A stretch of DNA of 64,000 bases from Lentibacillus populi (GTDB lineage: Bacteria; Bacillota; Bacilli; Bacillales; Amphibacillaceae): contig BMJD01000003.1 of NCBI GenBank assembly GCA_014642895.1, forward strand, positions 78,491 through 142,490, in the 5' to 3' direction. The notes beneath the pieces are model-generated. The model saw nothing but the letters and a program-made list of their open reading frames with translations, had not been told where the DNA came from and searched no databases. This document shows positions 44,904-54,433 of the stretch, one piece after another; the stretch's first letter is position 1; each line of letters opens with the position of its first letter. The position numbers and the translations under genes are program-made.

Positions 44904-46052
44904 ATGAGTCTGTATGAACAAATTTACAATTATATACTTGACAAAATCAAAGCAGGTGAGATGAAGCGGGGAGATAAAATCCCTACAGAGTATGAATTGG
45001 CGAAGCTATTTCGCGTAAGTAGAATCACTTCTAAAAAAGCACTGGATATGCTTTCGCAGAATAATATAATTGAACGCTTCCAGGGAAGAGGGTCGTTTGT
45101 TTCCAGTACGCTGCCTGATTTTAGCACTATTTCTGCGAAGCGGGAATATTTGGATACGGAAAGGGATAATTTAATTGGATTGATCATACCCGATTTTATG
45201 GATACTTATGGTTTAGAGTTAGTAAAGGCAATTGAGAGGAGCTGCTCAGACCACCAATACAATCTTGTACTAAAGCGGACGTTGGGATTGGAAGAAGAAG
45301 AGAAGAAGGCAATCAATTCCTGTCTAAATATGGGAGTTAAAGGAATTATTGTACTGCCGGTACAGGGTACGCACTATAATAATGAACTGCTTCGGCTTGT
45401 AGTGGAGGAATATCCGTTAGTTCTTATCGACCGTTATTTAAAAGGAATACCTGCAAGTTCTGTTTCTATTGATAATAAGAAGGCAATGCGGGAGTTAACT
45501 GGTTTAGTATTGGAAAGTGGTCATCGGAATATAGCCTTTATTTCTCCATCCATTGAAGGTACATCTTCTGTAGAGGAACGTTTTATAGGATTTCAGGCAG
45601 CTTTTTCGGAAAAAGGAGAGCCGTTAAACCCAGATTATATTTTAACGGAAATGAAAAGTACAATGCCTGTAAATGTGCATGGTGACAAGCAAAAGGGCTA
45701 TGAAACGGAGGATTGTGATAAGTTAATCCGGTTTATTGAACACAATCCAACGATCACAGCTTATATTTGCAGTGAATACGAAATAGCTGTTATGTTGTAT
45801 AAAGTTCTTGGAACGCTGGGCAAAAAAGTTCCAAAGGATATATCGATTGTTTGTTTTGACTCACCTAATACATATTTGGACCATCCTTTTTTTACACACA
45901 TTAGTCAGGATCAGGATGCTATGGGACGAAATGCAGTGGAATTATTAATGAAGCAATTAGCAGGAGAGAACGAGCCTTTCGATTGTAAAGTTAACTTTCG
46001 TTTAGAGAAGGGGCAGTCAATGAAAACAATTGAATTGGAAAAACAGGAGTAA
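44904..46052 (+). CDS. GntR/LacI hybrid sugar regulator (AraR-like)
   Basis: 382 residues. The N-terminal winged helix is GntR type (YEQIYNYILDKIKAGEMKRGDKIPTEYELAKLF then SRITSKKALDML), about residues 1-70. The rest is a LacI-like periplasmic-binding fold (NLIGLIIPDFMDTYG, GIIVLPVQGTHYN, VSIDNKKAMRELTG, IVCFDSP). AraR has this layout. It precedes the mannosidase/ABC operon and shares operator sequences with it, so it probably represses that operon until its sugar arrives. The sugar is unknown. Confidence 0.88.
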   Translation: MSLYEQIYNYILDKIKAGEMKRGDKIPTEYELAKLFRVSRITSKKALDMLSQNNIIERFQGRGSFVSSTLPDFSTISAKREYLDTERDNLIGLIIPDFMDTYGLELVKAIERSCSDHQYNLVLKRTLGLEEEEKKAINSCLNMGVKGIIVLPVQGTHYNNELLRLVVEEYPLVLIDRYLKGIPASSVSIDNKKAMRELTGLVLESGHRNIAFISPSIEGTSSVEERFIGFQAAFSEKGEPLNPDYILTEMKSTMPVNVHGDKQKGYETEDCDKLIRFIEHNPTITAYICSEYEIAVMLYKVLGTLGKKVPKDISIVCFDSPNTYLDHPFFTHISQDQDAMGRNAVELLMKQLAGENEPFDCKVNFRLEKGQSMKTIELEKQE

Positions 46053-46069
46053 TCATGTTTTTAAAAAGA

Positions 46070-46292
46070 GGATGTTCAAAAAGTCACCAATTGATAAGCA
46101 GATGAATTGGCGAGCTTCATTGATTTTCCACCCCCGATGTACTTAAGTGATAAGGCGGTTTTCTACTAAAACCGCCTACGTCCTGCAGGCAACGAGAAGT
46201 TAACACCTTCTGTACCAAGTCCGATGCTGGAGATCTATGCTGCCTAAAGCCTTCAAGACTCAGATTCGGCAACCTTTTGAACACGCACTAAA
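46070..46292. mobile_element. MITE-like element with related inverted ends
   Basis: About 220 bases without a gene. The left end GATGTTCAAAAAGTCACCAA and right end CGGCAACCTTTTGAACACGC are imperfect inverted repeats. The interior holds a hairpin (GGCGGTTTT/AAAACCGCC) and ACGAGAAGTTAACACCTTCTG. Shared blocks occur at 13800-13955, and shared ends at 7092-7146. No transposase is encoded. I do not see a clean target duplication. Confidence 0.55.
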
Positions 46293-46391
46293 AGATAAGA
46301 ATATGGAACCATTAAACTGGAGTTACCTGTACAGGGTCATCTCCTTTTTTATTTGCTTATTTATCCGAAAATGGCGGCAAATAAAAATATA

Positions 46392-46426
46392 TTGGTATTA
46401 ATAATTTGGATTGTTAATATAATGAT
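46392..46426 (+). promoter_or_regulatory. Promoter and operator of the sugar ABC/GH38 operon
   Basis: TATAAT at 46417-46422 is a probable -10. ATTGTTAATATAATGAT at 46410-46426 matches the reverse-complement-like sequence TTATTAATATAACAAT before the GntR gene. A repressor bound here would cover the -10 box. The -35 is weak. Confidence 0.5.
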
Positions 46427-46569
46427 ATATCAAAACAGGCTATTTTACAGCATTAATCTCTCATTAAAAATTCCAAAATTGCTACTATTTACAACGAAAT
46501 AGTTGTGTATCAATAAAAAGAAAGGGGGATAGAAGGTTTGAAAATATCCTAATACAAGGGGGAGAAACA

Positions 46570-47871
46570 TTGTTCCTAAAGAGTGGAAGGTTAAGAAAAA
46601 ACGTATTGGTTATTGTTCTTATGTTAGCACTTGCATTAGGGGCGTGTTCCAATAATGGACAGTCCGGGGAAGCAAAATCGGAAAAAGATGGAGTAACTAC
46701 TGTTACGTTTTGGCATGAAAATACAGGTGTTGGAGAAGAAGCGATTAAGGCTGTAGTAGATGCCTTTAATAAAAAACACGAAGACATAAAGGTGAAACCG
46801 GTCTACACTGCTGCAGACGAATCACAAAATGAAAAGCTGCTGGCAGCGGTCGCGGGAGGCAACCCACCCGATGTGTCATGGTTTGACCGTTTTAAAGTCG
46901 GCTCATGGGCTGAGCAGGGTGCCTTGACAGATCTTACGGAGTACGCAAAGCAAGATGGCGTTACCAAGGATAACTATTATCCATTTGCTTGGAACGAGGC
47001 AAATTATCAGGGAAAGCTTTATGCGATGCCGGTTGATACAGATGCACGCATGTTGTTTTACAATAAAGATGCATTCAAAGATGCGGGTTTAGATCCTGAC
47101 AAGCCTCCGAAAACCATAGCAGAACTCGAAGAAGCAGCTGAAAAACTAACCATTAAGGAAGGAAGCAGGTTTAAACGAATTGGTTTTATTCCATGGTACA
47201 ACCAAGGTTGGCTTTATTCCTGGGGCTGGGCATTCGGGGGAGATTTTTATAATGAAGAAGAAGGCAACGTAACGCTTGATGATCCGAAAATAGTTGAATC
47301 TCTTGAATGGATGACCGAATTTGCAAAGAAATATGATGTAGAAGATATCACCGGTTTTACTGATTCAAGCGGTTCTGGAGCAATGGATCCATTCCTTACC
47401 GGCCAGCTCGCGATGCATATTGGAGGAAACTGGAGTATTTCGGGTTACTTGAAGTATAAACCGGATTTAAATTATGGGGTTGCTCCGATACCAACTCCAA
47501 CAGGGGATAATTTCACTTCCTGGTCTGGTGGTATGGCAGTTGTTATTCCGAAAGGTGCTAAGCATCCCGATGAAGCGTGGGAGTTCGTTAAGTTCTTTGG
47601 CTCTGAAGAAGGTCAGGAAATATATAATGATATTTATAAAACGTTATCTGTAATGGATTCAGTTAATGAAAAACTTGGATATAAAGACGATCCTATTTTT
47701 AGTGAATTTGTCAAAATTCTTCCTAAATCACATAACCGTCCAGTGCTGCCTGAGGGTGAATTATTATGGAATGAATTGGCCAATGCGGTGGACAATGCTA
47801 TACACGGAAACGGAGAACCAAAAGAATTGCTGAAATCAACAAGTGATCTGGTAAACGCGGAGCTCGAATAA
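46570..47871 (+). CDS. Sugar ABC transporter binding lipoprotein
   Basis: 433 residues from a TTG with AAGGGGGAG upstream. Lipobox LGAC with C26. Mature part: VTFWHENTGVGEEAIKAVV, GNPPDVSWFDRFKVGSWAEQG, AMPVDTDARMLFYNKDAFKD, MHIGGNWSISGY and a late GMAVVIPKGAKHPDEAWEFVKFF, a normal cluster B (UgpB/MalE-like) carbohydrate-binding protein. With the permeases and GH38 enzyme downstream it should import mannosides or oligomannose fragments; this is inference from context. Confidence 0.9.
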   Translation: MFLKSGRLRKNVLVIVLMLALALGACSNNGQSGEAKSEKDGVTTVTFWHENTGVGEEAIKAVVDAFNKKHEDIKVKPVYTAADESQNEKLLAAVAGGNPPDVSWFDRFKVGSWAEQGALTDLTEYAKQDGVTKDNYYPFAWNEANYQGKLYAMPVDTDARMLFYNKDAFKDAGLDPDKPPKTIAELEEAAEKLTIKEGSRFKRIGFIPWYNQGWLYSWGWAFGGDFYNEEEGNVTLDDPKIVESLEWMTEFAKKYDVEDITGFTDSSGSGAMDPFLTGQLAMHIGGNWSISGYLKYKPDLNYGVAPIPTPTGDNFTSWSGGMAVVIPKGAKHPDEAWEFVKFFGSEEGQEIYNDIYKTLSVMDSVNEKLGYKDDPIFSEFVKILPKSHNRPVLPEGELLWNELANAVDNAIHGNGEPKELLKSTSDLVNAELE

Positions 47872-47885
47872 CTAAAGTAGATATA

Positions 47886-47916
47886 GGGAGAGGGAAGTAG
47901 TCGCTTCTCCCTTCTT
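47886..47916 (+). terminator. Intercistronic hairpin after the binding-protein gene
   Basis: GGGAGAGGGAAG pairs with CTTCTCCC-type bases around a short loop, followed by TTCTTGAT. The position mirrors that of the hairpin at 38804. Confidence 0.5.
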
Positions 47917-47936
47917 GATAAAAAGGGGAGGGTAAA

Positions 47937-48863
47937 TTGAAATCGATAGCAAATAAAAGAAAGGCGGCTCGTACTGCAAAAACCAATAACATAAATAATG
48001 GGGCAACAGGGTGGTTGTTTGCAGCACCATGGATTATTGGCCTGTTTTTGTTCTATATCCTGCCATTGGTCGTGTCGATATTTTTCAGTTTTACATCTTA
48101 TTCTATTCTGCAGCCTGGTGAATTTATTGGGTTTCAGAACTACAAGGAATTAATAAATGACGAATTATTTTTTAAATCGATTTATAATACCGTTTACTTT
48201 GCTGTTATCTTCGTCCCTCTAAGTATTATTTTTGGTGTCGCCCTAGCAATGTTATTGAATATCAAAATCAAAGGTATGACGATATACCGAACTATTTTCT
48301 TTCTGCCGACTTTGGTTCCGCACGTGGCGATCGCCGTACTTTGGATGTGGATGTTAAACCCGGGCTTTGGTCTTGTAAATGGGTTCCTTGACATGATCGG
48401 TATAAAAGGACCAGCTTGGCTTGGGAGTGAGGAGTGGTCGAAACCTTCCCTTATTTTTATGTCTCTATGGGGAATTGGGCAAGCTATCGTAATTTATCTA
48501 GCAGGTTTGGGCGATATTTCTGATGAATATTATGAAGCAGCTGAAGTGGATGGGGCAAATTGGTTCCAAAAAACGTTTCATATTACCCTGCCGCTCTTGA
48601 CTCCGGTCATCTTTTTCAACCTTGTCATGGGTGTCATCGGAGCATTTCAACAGTTTACCCTTCCTTACACACTTACACAAGGACAGGGTAAGCCCGCAAA
48701 CTCGTTAACGTTTTATGTGATGTACTTATATGATAATGGATTTAAATACTTCAAGATGGGTTATGCCTCCGCGATGGCCTGGATCCTGTTTGTGGTTATT
48801 ATGATCTTAACGATACTTATATTCTGGTCTTCCAAGCGCTGGGTACATTATCAAGGTAAATAA
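47937..48863 (+). CDS. Sugar ABC permease, MalF/UgpA type
   Basis: 308 residues from TTG 47937 with GGGGAGGG 6-7 bases upstream. Six helices; EAA loop YEAAEVDGANWFQKTFHITLP near residue 205. A short basic N-terminus precedes helix 1. Partner of the next gene. Confidence 0.9.
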   Translation: MKSIANKRKAARTAKTNNINNGATGWLFAAPWIIGLFLFYILPLVVSIFFSFTSYSILQPGEFIGFQNYKELINDELFFKSIYNTVYFAVIFVPLSIIFGVALAMLLNIKIKGMTIYRTIFFLPTLVPHVAIAVLWMWMLNPGFGLVNGFLDMIGIKGPAWLGSEEWSKPSLIFMSLWGIGQAIVIYLAGLGDISDEYYEAAEVDGANWFQKTFHITLPLLTPVIFFNLVMGVIGAFQQFTLPYTLTQGQGKPANSLTFYVMYLYDNGFKYFKMGYASAMAWILFVVIMILTILIFWSSKRWVHYQGK

Positions 48864-48877
48864 AAGGAGGGAATTCA

Positions 48878-49714
48878 ATGAATCCGGAGCATGCAAAGAA
48901 AATAAAATTTACAGCGGCACATGTTTGCTTAATGATAGCTTCTCTGTTTTTCTTAATCCCGTTTATCTGGATGGTTTCAACATCGCTGAAGCCTATTGAA
49001 CAGGTTTTTACATTTCCGCCTGAGTGGATTCCCAGACCATTTCATTGGAAGAATTATAGCGAGGCGATTGAATACATTCCTTTTTGGAAGTATTTGATTA
49101 ATACGTCCGTCATTACCATCTTAAGCACGATTGGTGTGGTTCTAACCTGTCCACTTGTGGCTTACAGTTTTGCCAAATTGCGGTGGAAGGGCAGAAATAT
49201 TGTTTTTGCAATCACGTTGGCTGTTATGATGATTCCCGCCCAAGTTACCATGATTCCCCTATTTTTGTTATTTAATAAATTAGGGTGGGTGGGTACTCCA
49301 TTACCGCTAATTGTGCCGCAATTTTTCGGGGTACCATTTTACATATTTTTGCTGCGTCAGTTTTTTATGGGTCTGCCGGACTCTCTCAGAGAAGCTGCGA
49401 AGATGGACGGAGCAAGTGAACTTCGGGTTTACTGGCAGATTATGCTTCCATTGGCGAAACCAGCAATTCTGGCAGTTGGATTGTTCCAGTTAATGGCGAG
49501 CTGGACTGATTTCCTCGGTCCTTTGCTGTATCTGACAAATGAAGATTCCTATACACTATCTTTAGCCTTGCAGCAGTTCCAGAATAAGCAGGGATCCGAG
49601 TGGAGTCTAATGATGGCTGTGTCTACACTAATGACTTTACCAATTATCATTCTGTTCTTCTTCCTGCAAAAAACATTTATTAAGGGAATCACATTTAGTG
49701 GGATTAAAGGGTAG
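48878..49714 (+). CDS. Sugar ABC permease, MalG/UgpE type
   Basis: 278 residues; AAAGGAGGG lies 7 bases before the ATG. Six helices and the EAA loop LREAAKMDGASELRVYWQIML. It is 14 bases after the first permease gene. As in the maltodextrin operon, no ATPase is encoded nearby. Confidence 0.9.
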   Translation: MNPEHAKKIKFTAAHVCLMIASLFFLIPFIWMVSTSLKPIEQVFTFPPEWIPRPFHWKNYSEAIEYIPFWKYLINTSVITILSTIGVVLTCPLVAYSFAKLRWKGRNIVFAITLAVMMIPAQVTMIPLFLLFNKLGWVGTPLPLIVPQFFGVPFYIFLLRQFFMGLPDSLREAAKMDGASELRVYWQIMLPLAKPAILAVGLFQLMASWTDFLGPLLYLTNEDSYTLSLALQQFQNKQGSEWSLMMAVSTLMTLPIIILFFFLQKTFIKGITFSGIKG

Positions 49715-49781
49715 ATAAATAAACTTTTAAACTAGAAAAAATAGTATAATTAAAATGAGAGGATAAGAAAAGAGGGGTATA

Positions 49782-52700
49782 GTGTTTCAAACTGAAAAAA
49801 AACTTGCAGCAAGAATAACCGAGTTACAAGCCTATCGATATAGGGGCAAAATAGCAATACCATCTTTCCAATTTCAACTTGATGAACAGGGGGATGCTGG
49901 AGCTTCACCTGCAACAACAGGAGAATGGTCCACATTAAAAAAAGGAGAGCAATGGACAGGAAGAGATTTATATGCATGGCTTAAGGCAAAAGTTAACCTC
50001 CCGGAGGAGTGGAAATCAAAAGAGATTGTCGGGGTTTTTGATTTCGGAAGTACTGACGGTGGAACGAATTCTGGCTTTGAGTCCTTATTATATGTCAATC
50101 AGTCACCTTATCAGGGGGTTGACGGCAATCATAAAGAAGTATTTCTTGCCAATGAACTTGCTGGAACCTCGGTTCAACTTATGTTTCGTTTATGGTCGGG
50201 GTTGGAAGGAGGGGGACAGCCTCAGAAGCAGGTGCATACATTTAAGCAGGCTTTTATATCCTGGCTTGATAAAAGTACGGATGATTTGTATTACACAGGT
50301 AAAGCCGCCCTCCAGACAATTGAAATGCTGGATACGATGAATCCAGCTCGCGAAGATATACTGATCGCCTTAAACCGAGCCTTTAATCAAGTGGACTGGG
50401 TATCACCCGGATCGGAGGCGTTTTACCAATCAATTGCAGCTGCACAGAAATATTTGCATAAAAGCATACAGAAGCTGGAAAAACATCATCCGGTTACTGT
50501 TCATGCGGTTGGCCATACACATATCGACGTTGCCTGGCTGTGGCGTCTGCAGCATACACGTGAGAAGGCGGCCCGTTCGTTTTCAACGGTACTTCGCCTA
50601 ATGGAAAAATACCCGGAATACCTTTTTCAACAGGCACAGCCACAACTCTATGACTTTATTAAACAGGATTATCCGGAGCTCTACTGCGAGATCCAACAAC
50701 GCGTGAAGGAAGGTCGTTGGGAGCCTGATGGCGGAATGTGGCTGGAACCGGACTGTAATCTGCCGTCAGGGGAATCATTTATCCGGCAGCTGTTGCACGG
50801 TACCCGGTTTTTTCGGAAGGAATTTGGTGTTGAATGCACGTATCTTTGGCTGCCAGACGTATTCGGTTATAGCTGGGCGCTGCCGCAGATTTTAAAAAAA
50901 TCAGGTATCAAATCGTTTGTGACAACTAAAATCAGCTGGAATCAATATAACCGAATGCCGCATGATGTCTTTACATGGCGTGGAATAGATGGATCAGAGA
51001 TTCTGACTTACTTTATCACTACTCCTTACCCTGGGCGAAAAGGCTGGGGAGCAGATTATAATGCAGAGATAACAGCAGAAACGATGGTTGGAGCGTGGGA
51101 AGCATTCAGAGATAAAGGAGTTACCAAAGAGATCATGGTGACATATGGTCATGGTGACGGTGGTGGAGGAGTCACCAGAGATATGCTGGAAATGAGGCGC
51201 AGACTGAATGACATGCCTGGTATTCCGAATGTCGTACCAGCTAAAGCAGTTGACTATTTAAAAAACCTTCATACAAATGTGGAAGAAACGGATGGTTATG
51301 TTCATTTATGGGATGGTGAGCTTTATCTGGAATTTCACCGCGGAACCTATACATCACAAGCGAATAATAAGAAATATAATCGCAAGCTGGAGCTTTTGTA
51401 TAAAGAGGTAGAGTTGTTAAGTGTCTTGGCGAGTGCCGTCAAAAATGACTGGACGAAGTATCCTCAGGAACAATTAAATCAGGGCTGGAAAATAATTCTG
51501 CGGAATCAGTTTCATGATATTCTGCCTGGTTCCGCCATTAAAGAAGTTTATGAAGATAGCCAACTGGAATATAAGGAAGCAGAAAAAATTGCTTTATCTG
51601 TAAAAGCCAATAGTGATAGCAGGGACTATACTAGTGAGGAGGCGATTTCTTTTAACGTCATCAATCAATCTTCATGGAAACGAAATTCTTTGGTGTCCAT
51701 CCCGGTGAGGCCAGGACTGGAAAACGGATTGTGGTTTGATCATCAGATGACGCCACTGCATGCAGAAAAAACTGGCGATGAATGGCTGGTTCAAGTAAAG
51801 GTTCCCTCCTTGGGCATTACAAGAATTACGTTTGATTCGGCTCTGAAGGAAGGCGGAAAAGATAAAGAGTCCCCATTCGTCATTGGCAAAAACGCCATTA
51901 AAACGCCTTTTTATGAAATAGAATGGAATGAAGCAGGACATCTGACGAAGATTTTTGATATTGCAAATGACCGGGAAGTATTGAAGGAAAACCAATCAGG
52001 CAATGTTTTACAGATTTTTGAAGATAAACCATTAAGATGGGATGCCTGGGAAATTGATCTTTTTTATCAAGAGAAGATGAAGGAAATAAAAAATGTAAAA
52101 TCGATAAAGGTGCTGGAATCGAATTCTATTCGTGCTGTTGTCCAGTTTACCTGGGAATATAATAATTCTTTCTTTAAACAAAAAATGATCGTTTATGCGA
52201 ATAAGCGCCGAATCGATTTTGCTACCAATATTCAATGGCATGAGGTACATCATTTGCTTAAAGTAGCTTTCCCTGTGGAAATTCGCTCAACGGAAGCTAC
52301 GTTCGATATTCAATTTGGGAATGTAAAACGTCCTACACACTGGAATACGAGCTGGGATCTTGCAAAGTTTGAAACAGTTGGTCACCAGTGGGCTGATTTA
52401 TCGGAGCAAGGCTATGGCGTAAGTTTGCTAAATGATTGCAAATACGGCTACGACATTAAGGACTCTACCATACGGCTTACACTAATGAAGGGCGCGACAT
52501 ATCCGGATTATACCCAGGATCAAGGAGAGCATGAATTCACGTATTCTTTACTGCCGCATAATGGCACTTGGATAGAGGGGGCTACTGTGAAGGAAGCCTA
52601 CGATTTAAATCAGCCATTATCATCGATTCCGGGTGATTTAGATTATGATAGTTTAAGTCTTTTCACGGTTTCAGCAGACTATGTCATGGTGGACGCGGTA

Positions 52701-52925
52701 AAAAAAGCAGAGGACAGCAGCAAAGTGGTCATTCGGCTTCATGAATTTACCGGAAGAAGAGGACCTGTAACCATATCATCCGACCTAGTTATCAAGAGCT
52801 GGCAGGAATGCAATTTAATGGAGGAGCCCCAGGGTGAAGTATTTCATGAAAAAGCTATGAGATTTGATATAAAACCATACGAAATCAAAACGTTTCTTGT
52901 TGATTTAAGGAATGGCCAAGTATGA
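49782..52925 (+). CDS. GH38 alpha-mannosidase
   Basis: 1047 residues from GTG 49782 with AGAGGGG 6 bases upstream. The GH38 catalytic domain is clear: VGHTHIDVAWLWRLQHTREK with zinc ligands H247 and D249, the nucleophile D359 in WLPDVFGYSWALPQI, and VTYGHGDGGGGVT later in the domain. A central alpha-helical part (FHDILPGSAIKEVYED) and large beta-sandwich C-terminal domains follow, as in the bacterial cytosolic branch. No signal peptide, so it removes mannose from imported glycans. It is the last gene of the ABC operon and the best clue to that operon's substrate. Confidence 0.94.
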   Translation: MFQTEKKLAARITELQAYRYRGKIAIPSFQFQLDEQGDAGASPATTGEWSTLKKGEQWTGRDLYAWLKAKVNLPEEWKSKEIVGVFDFGSTDGGTNSGFESLLYVNQSPYQGVDGNHKEVFLANELAGTSVQLMFRLWSGLEGGGQPQKQVHTFKQAFISWLDKSTDDLYYTGKAALQTIEMLDTMNPAREDILIALNRAFNQVDWVSPGSEAFYQSIAAAQKYLHKSIQKLEKHHPVTVHAVGHTHIDVAWLWRLQHTREKAARSFSTVLRLMEKYPEYLFQQAQPQLYDFIKQDYPELYCEIQQRVKEGRWEPDGGMWLEPDCNLPSGESFIRQLLHGTRFFRKEFGVECTYLWLPDVFGYSWALPQILKKSGIKSFVTTKISWNQYNRMPHDVFTWRGIDGSEILTYFITTPYPGRKGWGADYNAEITAETMVGAWEAFRDKGVTKEIMVTYGHGDGGGGVTRDMLEMRRRLNDMPGIPNVVPAKAVDYLKNLHTNVEETDGYVHLWDGELYLEFHRGTYTSQANNKKYNRKLELLYKEVELLSVLASAVKNDWTKYPQEQLNQGWKIILRNQFHDILPGSAIKEVYEDSQLEYKEAEKIALSVKANSDSRDYTSEEAISFNVINQSSWKRNSLVSIPVRPGLENGLWFDHQMTPLHAEKTGDEWLVQVKVPSLGITRITFDSALKEGGKDKESPFVIGKNAIKTPFYEIEWNEAGHLTKIFDIANDREVLKENQSGNVLQIFEDKPLRWDAWEIDLFYQEKMKEIKNVKSIKVLESNSIRAVVQFTWEYNNSFFKQKMIVYANKRRIDFATNIQWHEVHHLLKVAFPVEIRSTEATFDIQFGNVKRPTHWNTSWDLAKFETVGHQWADLSEQGYGVSLLNDCKYGYDIKDSTIRLTLMKGATYPDYTQDQGEHEFTYSLLPHNGTWIEGATVKEAYDLNQPLSSIPGDLDYDSLSLFTVSADYVMVDAVKKAEDSSKVVIRLHEFTGRRGPVTISSDLVIKSWQECNLMEEPQGEVFHEKAMRFDIKPYEIKTFLVDLRNGQV

Positions 52926-53083
52926 TGATAGCTGTTTGACTGCATGACTTGTTTTTATGCTTCATTGCGGTTAACGGGAAAATAGGTGCCACGAAAGGAG
53001 GGGAGAGTAGCGGCGGGAGATTCCTGTTCCAAATGACTCAGGTGAATGTCAAGAGTCTATATATTATACGAGGAGGAAGCTGC

Positions 53084-53836
53084 GTGAAAAAATTTGTCGT
53101 AGGTCTGGTTTGTGCAGGTGTTTTGGTAAGTGGCGTTTTTGGAGGCTATTCTGGCGTGCATGCAGAAGAGGCATCCTCTATGGAGAAAGAGACCAACAAC
53201 TCGTCAAGTTCAACCCTGTATGATAAAAGAGGGTATACACTGGTTGTTATTAAAGGAGTAGATGATCCGGCCATTGATCCAATCATTGATGAATTTGTAG
53301 ATCTTTACTTCAAGGTTTATCCGAAGCTGGTTAAAAAGTATGCCATTAATCCCTGGGAACACAGTAGAAAAGTAACACTTGAATTTGATCCGGAGTATGA
53401 TGGGGTGGCCTACGCAGACAATGGGAAAATTGTAGTTAGTACAAATTGGATACTTGAAAATCCCGATGATGTGGCGCTTTTCACTCATGAATTGACCCAT
53501 CTTGCCCAAGCTTATCCAACTTATAATGATCAGACAGTGTGGATTACAGAAGGTATTGCCGATTATGCCAGATACGTCTATGGGCCACATAATGGAAATT
53601 GGCGGTTACCTGAAGAAGTCAAGGATACAGATAACTATGACAGCGGCTATCGTGTAACTGCCAGATTTTTGCTTTGGATTACCCAAAACAAGAATCATTT
53701 TGCTGTAGATATCATCAACCGGGCACTTCAATACGATATATTTGATCTGAGACTTTTTAAGACCATAACTGGTAAATCTGTGGAGGATCTTTGGGAAGAG
53801 TATCGCGAAAACCCGGATGTGAGAACAGATTATTAG
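53084..53836 (+). CDS. Secreted basic-secretory-protein family metalloprotein
   Basis: 250 residues from GTG 53084 with GAGGAGG 7 bases upstream; the frame opens earlier without a site. Signal peptide VKKFVVGLVCAGVLVSGVFG to HA at about residue 27. The mature domain is the BSP family (PF04450 type): FTHELTHLAQAY gives the zinc motif H135-E136-x-x-H139, then WITEGIADYARYVYG. BSP proteins have a peptidase-like fold; activity is shown for few of them. It follows the mannosidase gene by 158 bases and may belong to the same glycoprotein-feeding programme, but it has its own leader. Confidence 0.88.
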   Translation: MKKFVVGLVCAGVLVSGVFGGYSGVHAEEASSMEKETNNSSSSTLYDKRGYTLVVIKGVDDPAIDPIIDEFVDLYFKVYPKLVKKYAINPWEHSRKVTLEFDPEYDGVAYADNGKIVVSTNWILENPDDVALFTHELTHLAQAYPTYNDQTVWITEGIADYARYVYGPHNGNWRLPEEVKDTDNYDSGYRVTARFLLWITQNKNHFAVDIINRALQYDIFDLRLFKTITGKSVEDLWEEYRENPDVRTDY

Positions 53837-53842
53837 AGGGGA

Positions 53843-54267
53843 CTTTTCATCGGGTGAGCAAGCGTCCGCTTTGATGGATTGCAGGCAGGTTACGAATTAG
53901 CTTTAGTAGATGCAGAGATTAATAATTATGAGGAATAGAAAAATTCATGCGGAATTTCTTGGATTAGGTGGCGGAGGGGCCGGTTGAAGATCTGTTTGCG
54001 CTAACCGGGATCGTCTTTAATAATGATTTGGTCCATCTTGGGATTTAAGAATGCATGAAGATTCCGGGTATCAATTTCCGGAGGATATTTTACTCGTTAG
54101 TTTTATCAATGTTTATCTGTCAAAAATAACAAGACCACCTTTGACAACGGTAGATGTGCAAATTTACGAGCTTTGAGTACAGTCGGCAAAGGCGTTGAAT
54201 AAAAATGGGCCGGCAAAGCGGATTCCTATCCAGCGTTTGATTATTTATCGGGGACTCCGTGAGTGAA
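53843..54267 (+). pseudogene. Decayed second copy of the maltodextrin LacI gene
   Basis: The bases follow the second half of the gene at 43452-44468 from its ATCGGGGGAGCAAGCG segment to its stop. Example: AACAAGACCACCTTTGACAA is shared word for word. Several stops and frameshifts break it. The parent's terminator hairpin is copied too (to about 54327). No DNA-binding half is present. Confidence 0.88.
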
Positions 54268-54347
54268 CGTTGAAAGAGACTGTCCACCAAGGTTATAAAA
54301 ACTGGCCTTGGGGGCAGTTCTTTTTAAAGGACAGGAACCGTCACGGA

Positions 54348-54428
54348 TCAACCCGCGAAGCCGCCATCTATTATGAAAATGGCTCCTAACTCCCTCGCCT
54401 GGAAATTTGGCGCTTGCTTGTGATCCAT
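54348..54428 (-). pseudogene. 26-codon frame, probable SDR C-terminal scrap
   Basis: MDHKQAPNFQARELGAIFII ends DGGFAG. The GAIF-x-x-DGGF ending is typical of short-chain dehydrogenases. No ribosome site is seen. It lies directly downstream of the RRNPP regulator gene, where NprR-type systems encode their signal peptide, but it has no secretion signal. Confidence 0.35.
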
Positions 54429-54433
54429 ACTAA

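Noticed and set aside
54348..54428. Pheromone gene of the RRNPP regulator (NprX-like)
   Set aside because: The encoded peptide has no secretion signal or heptapeptide-like end and resembles an SDR C-terminus; no ribosome site.
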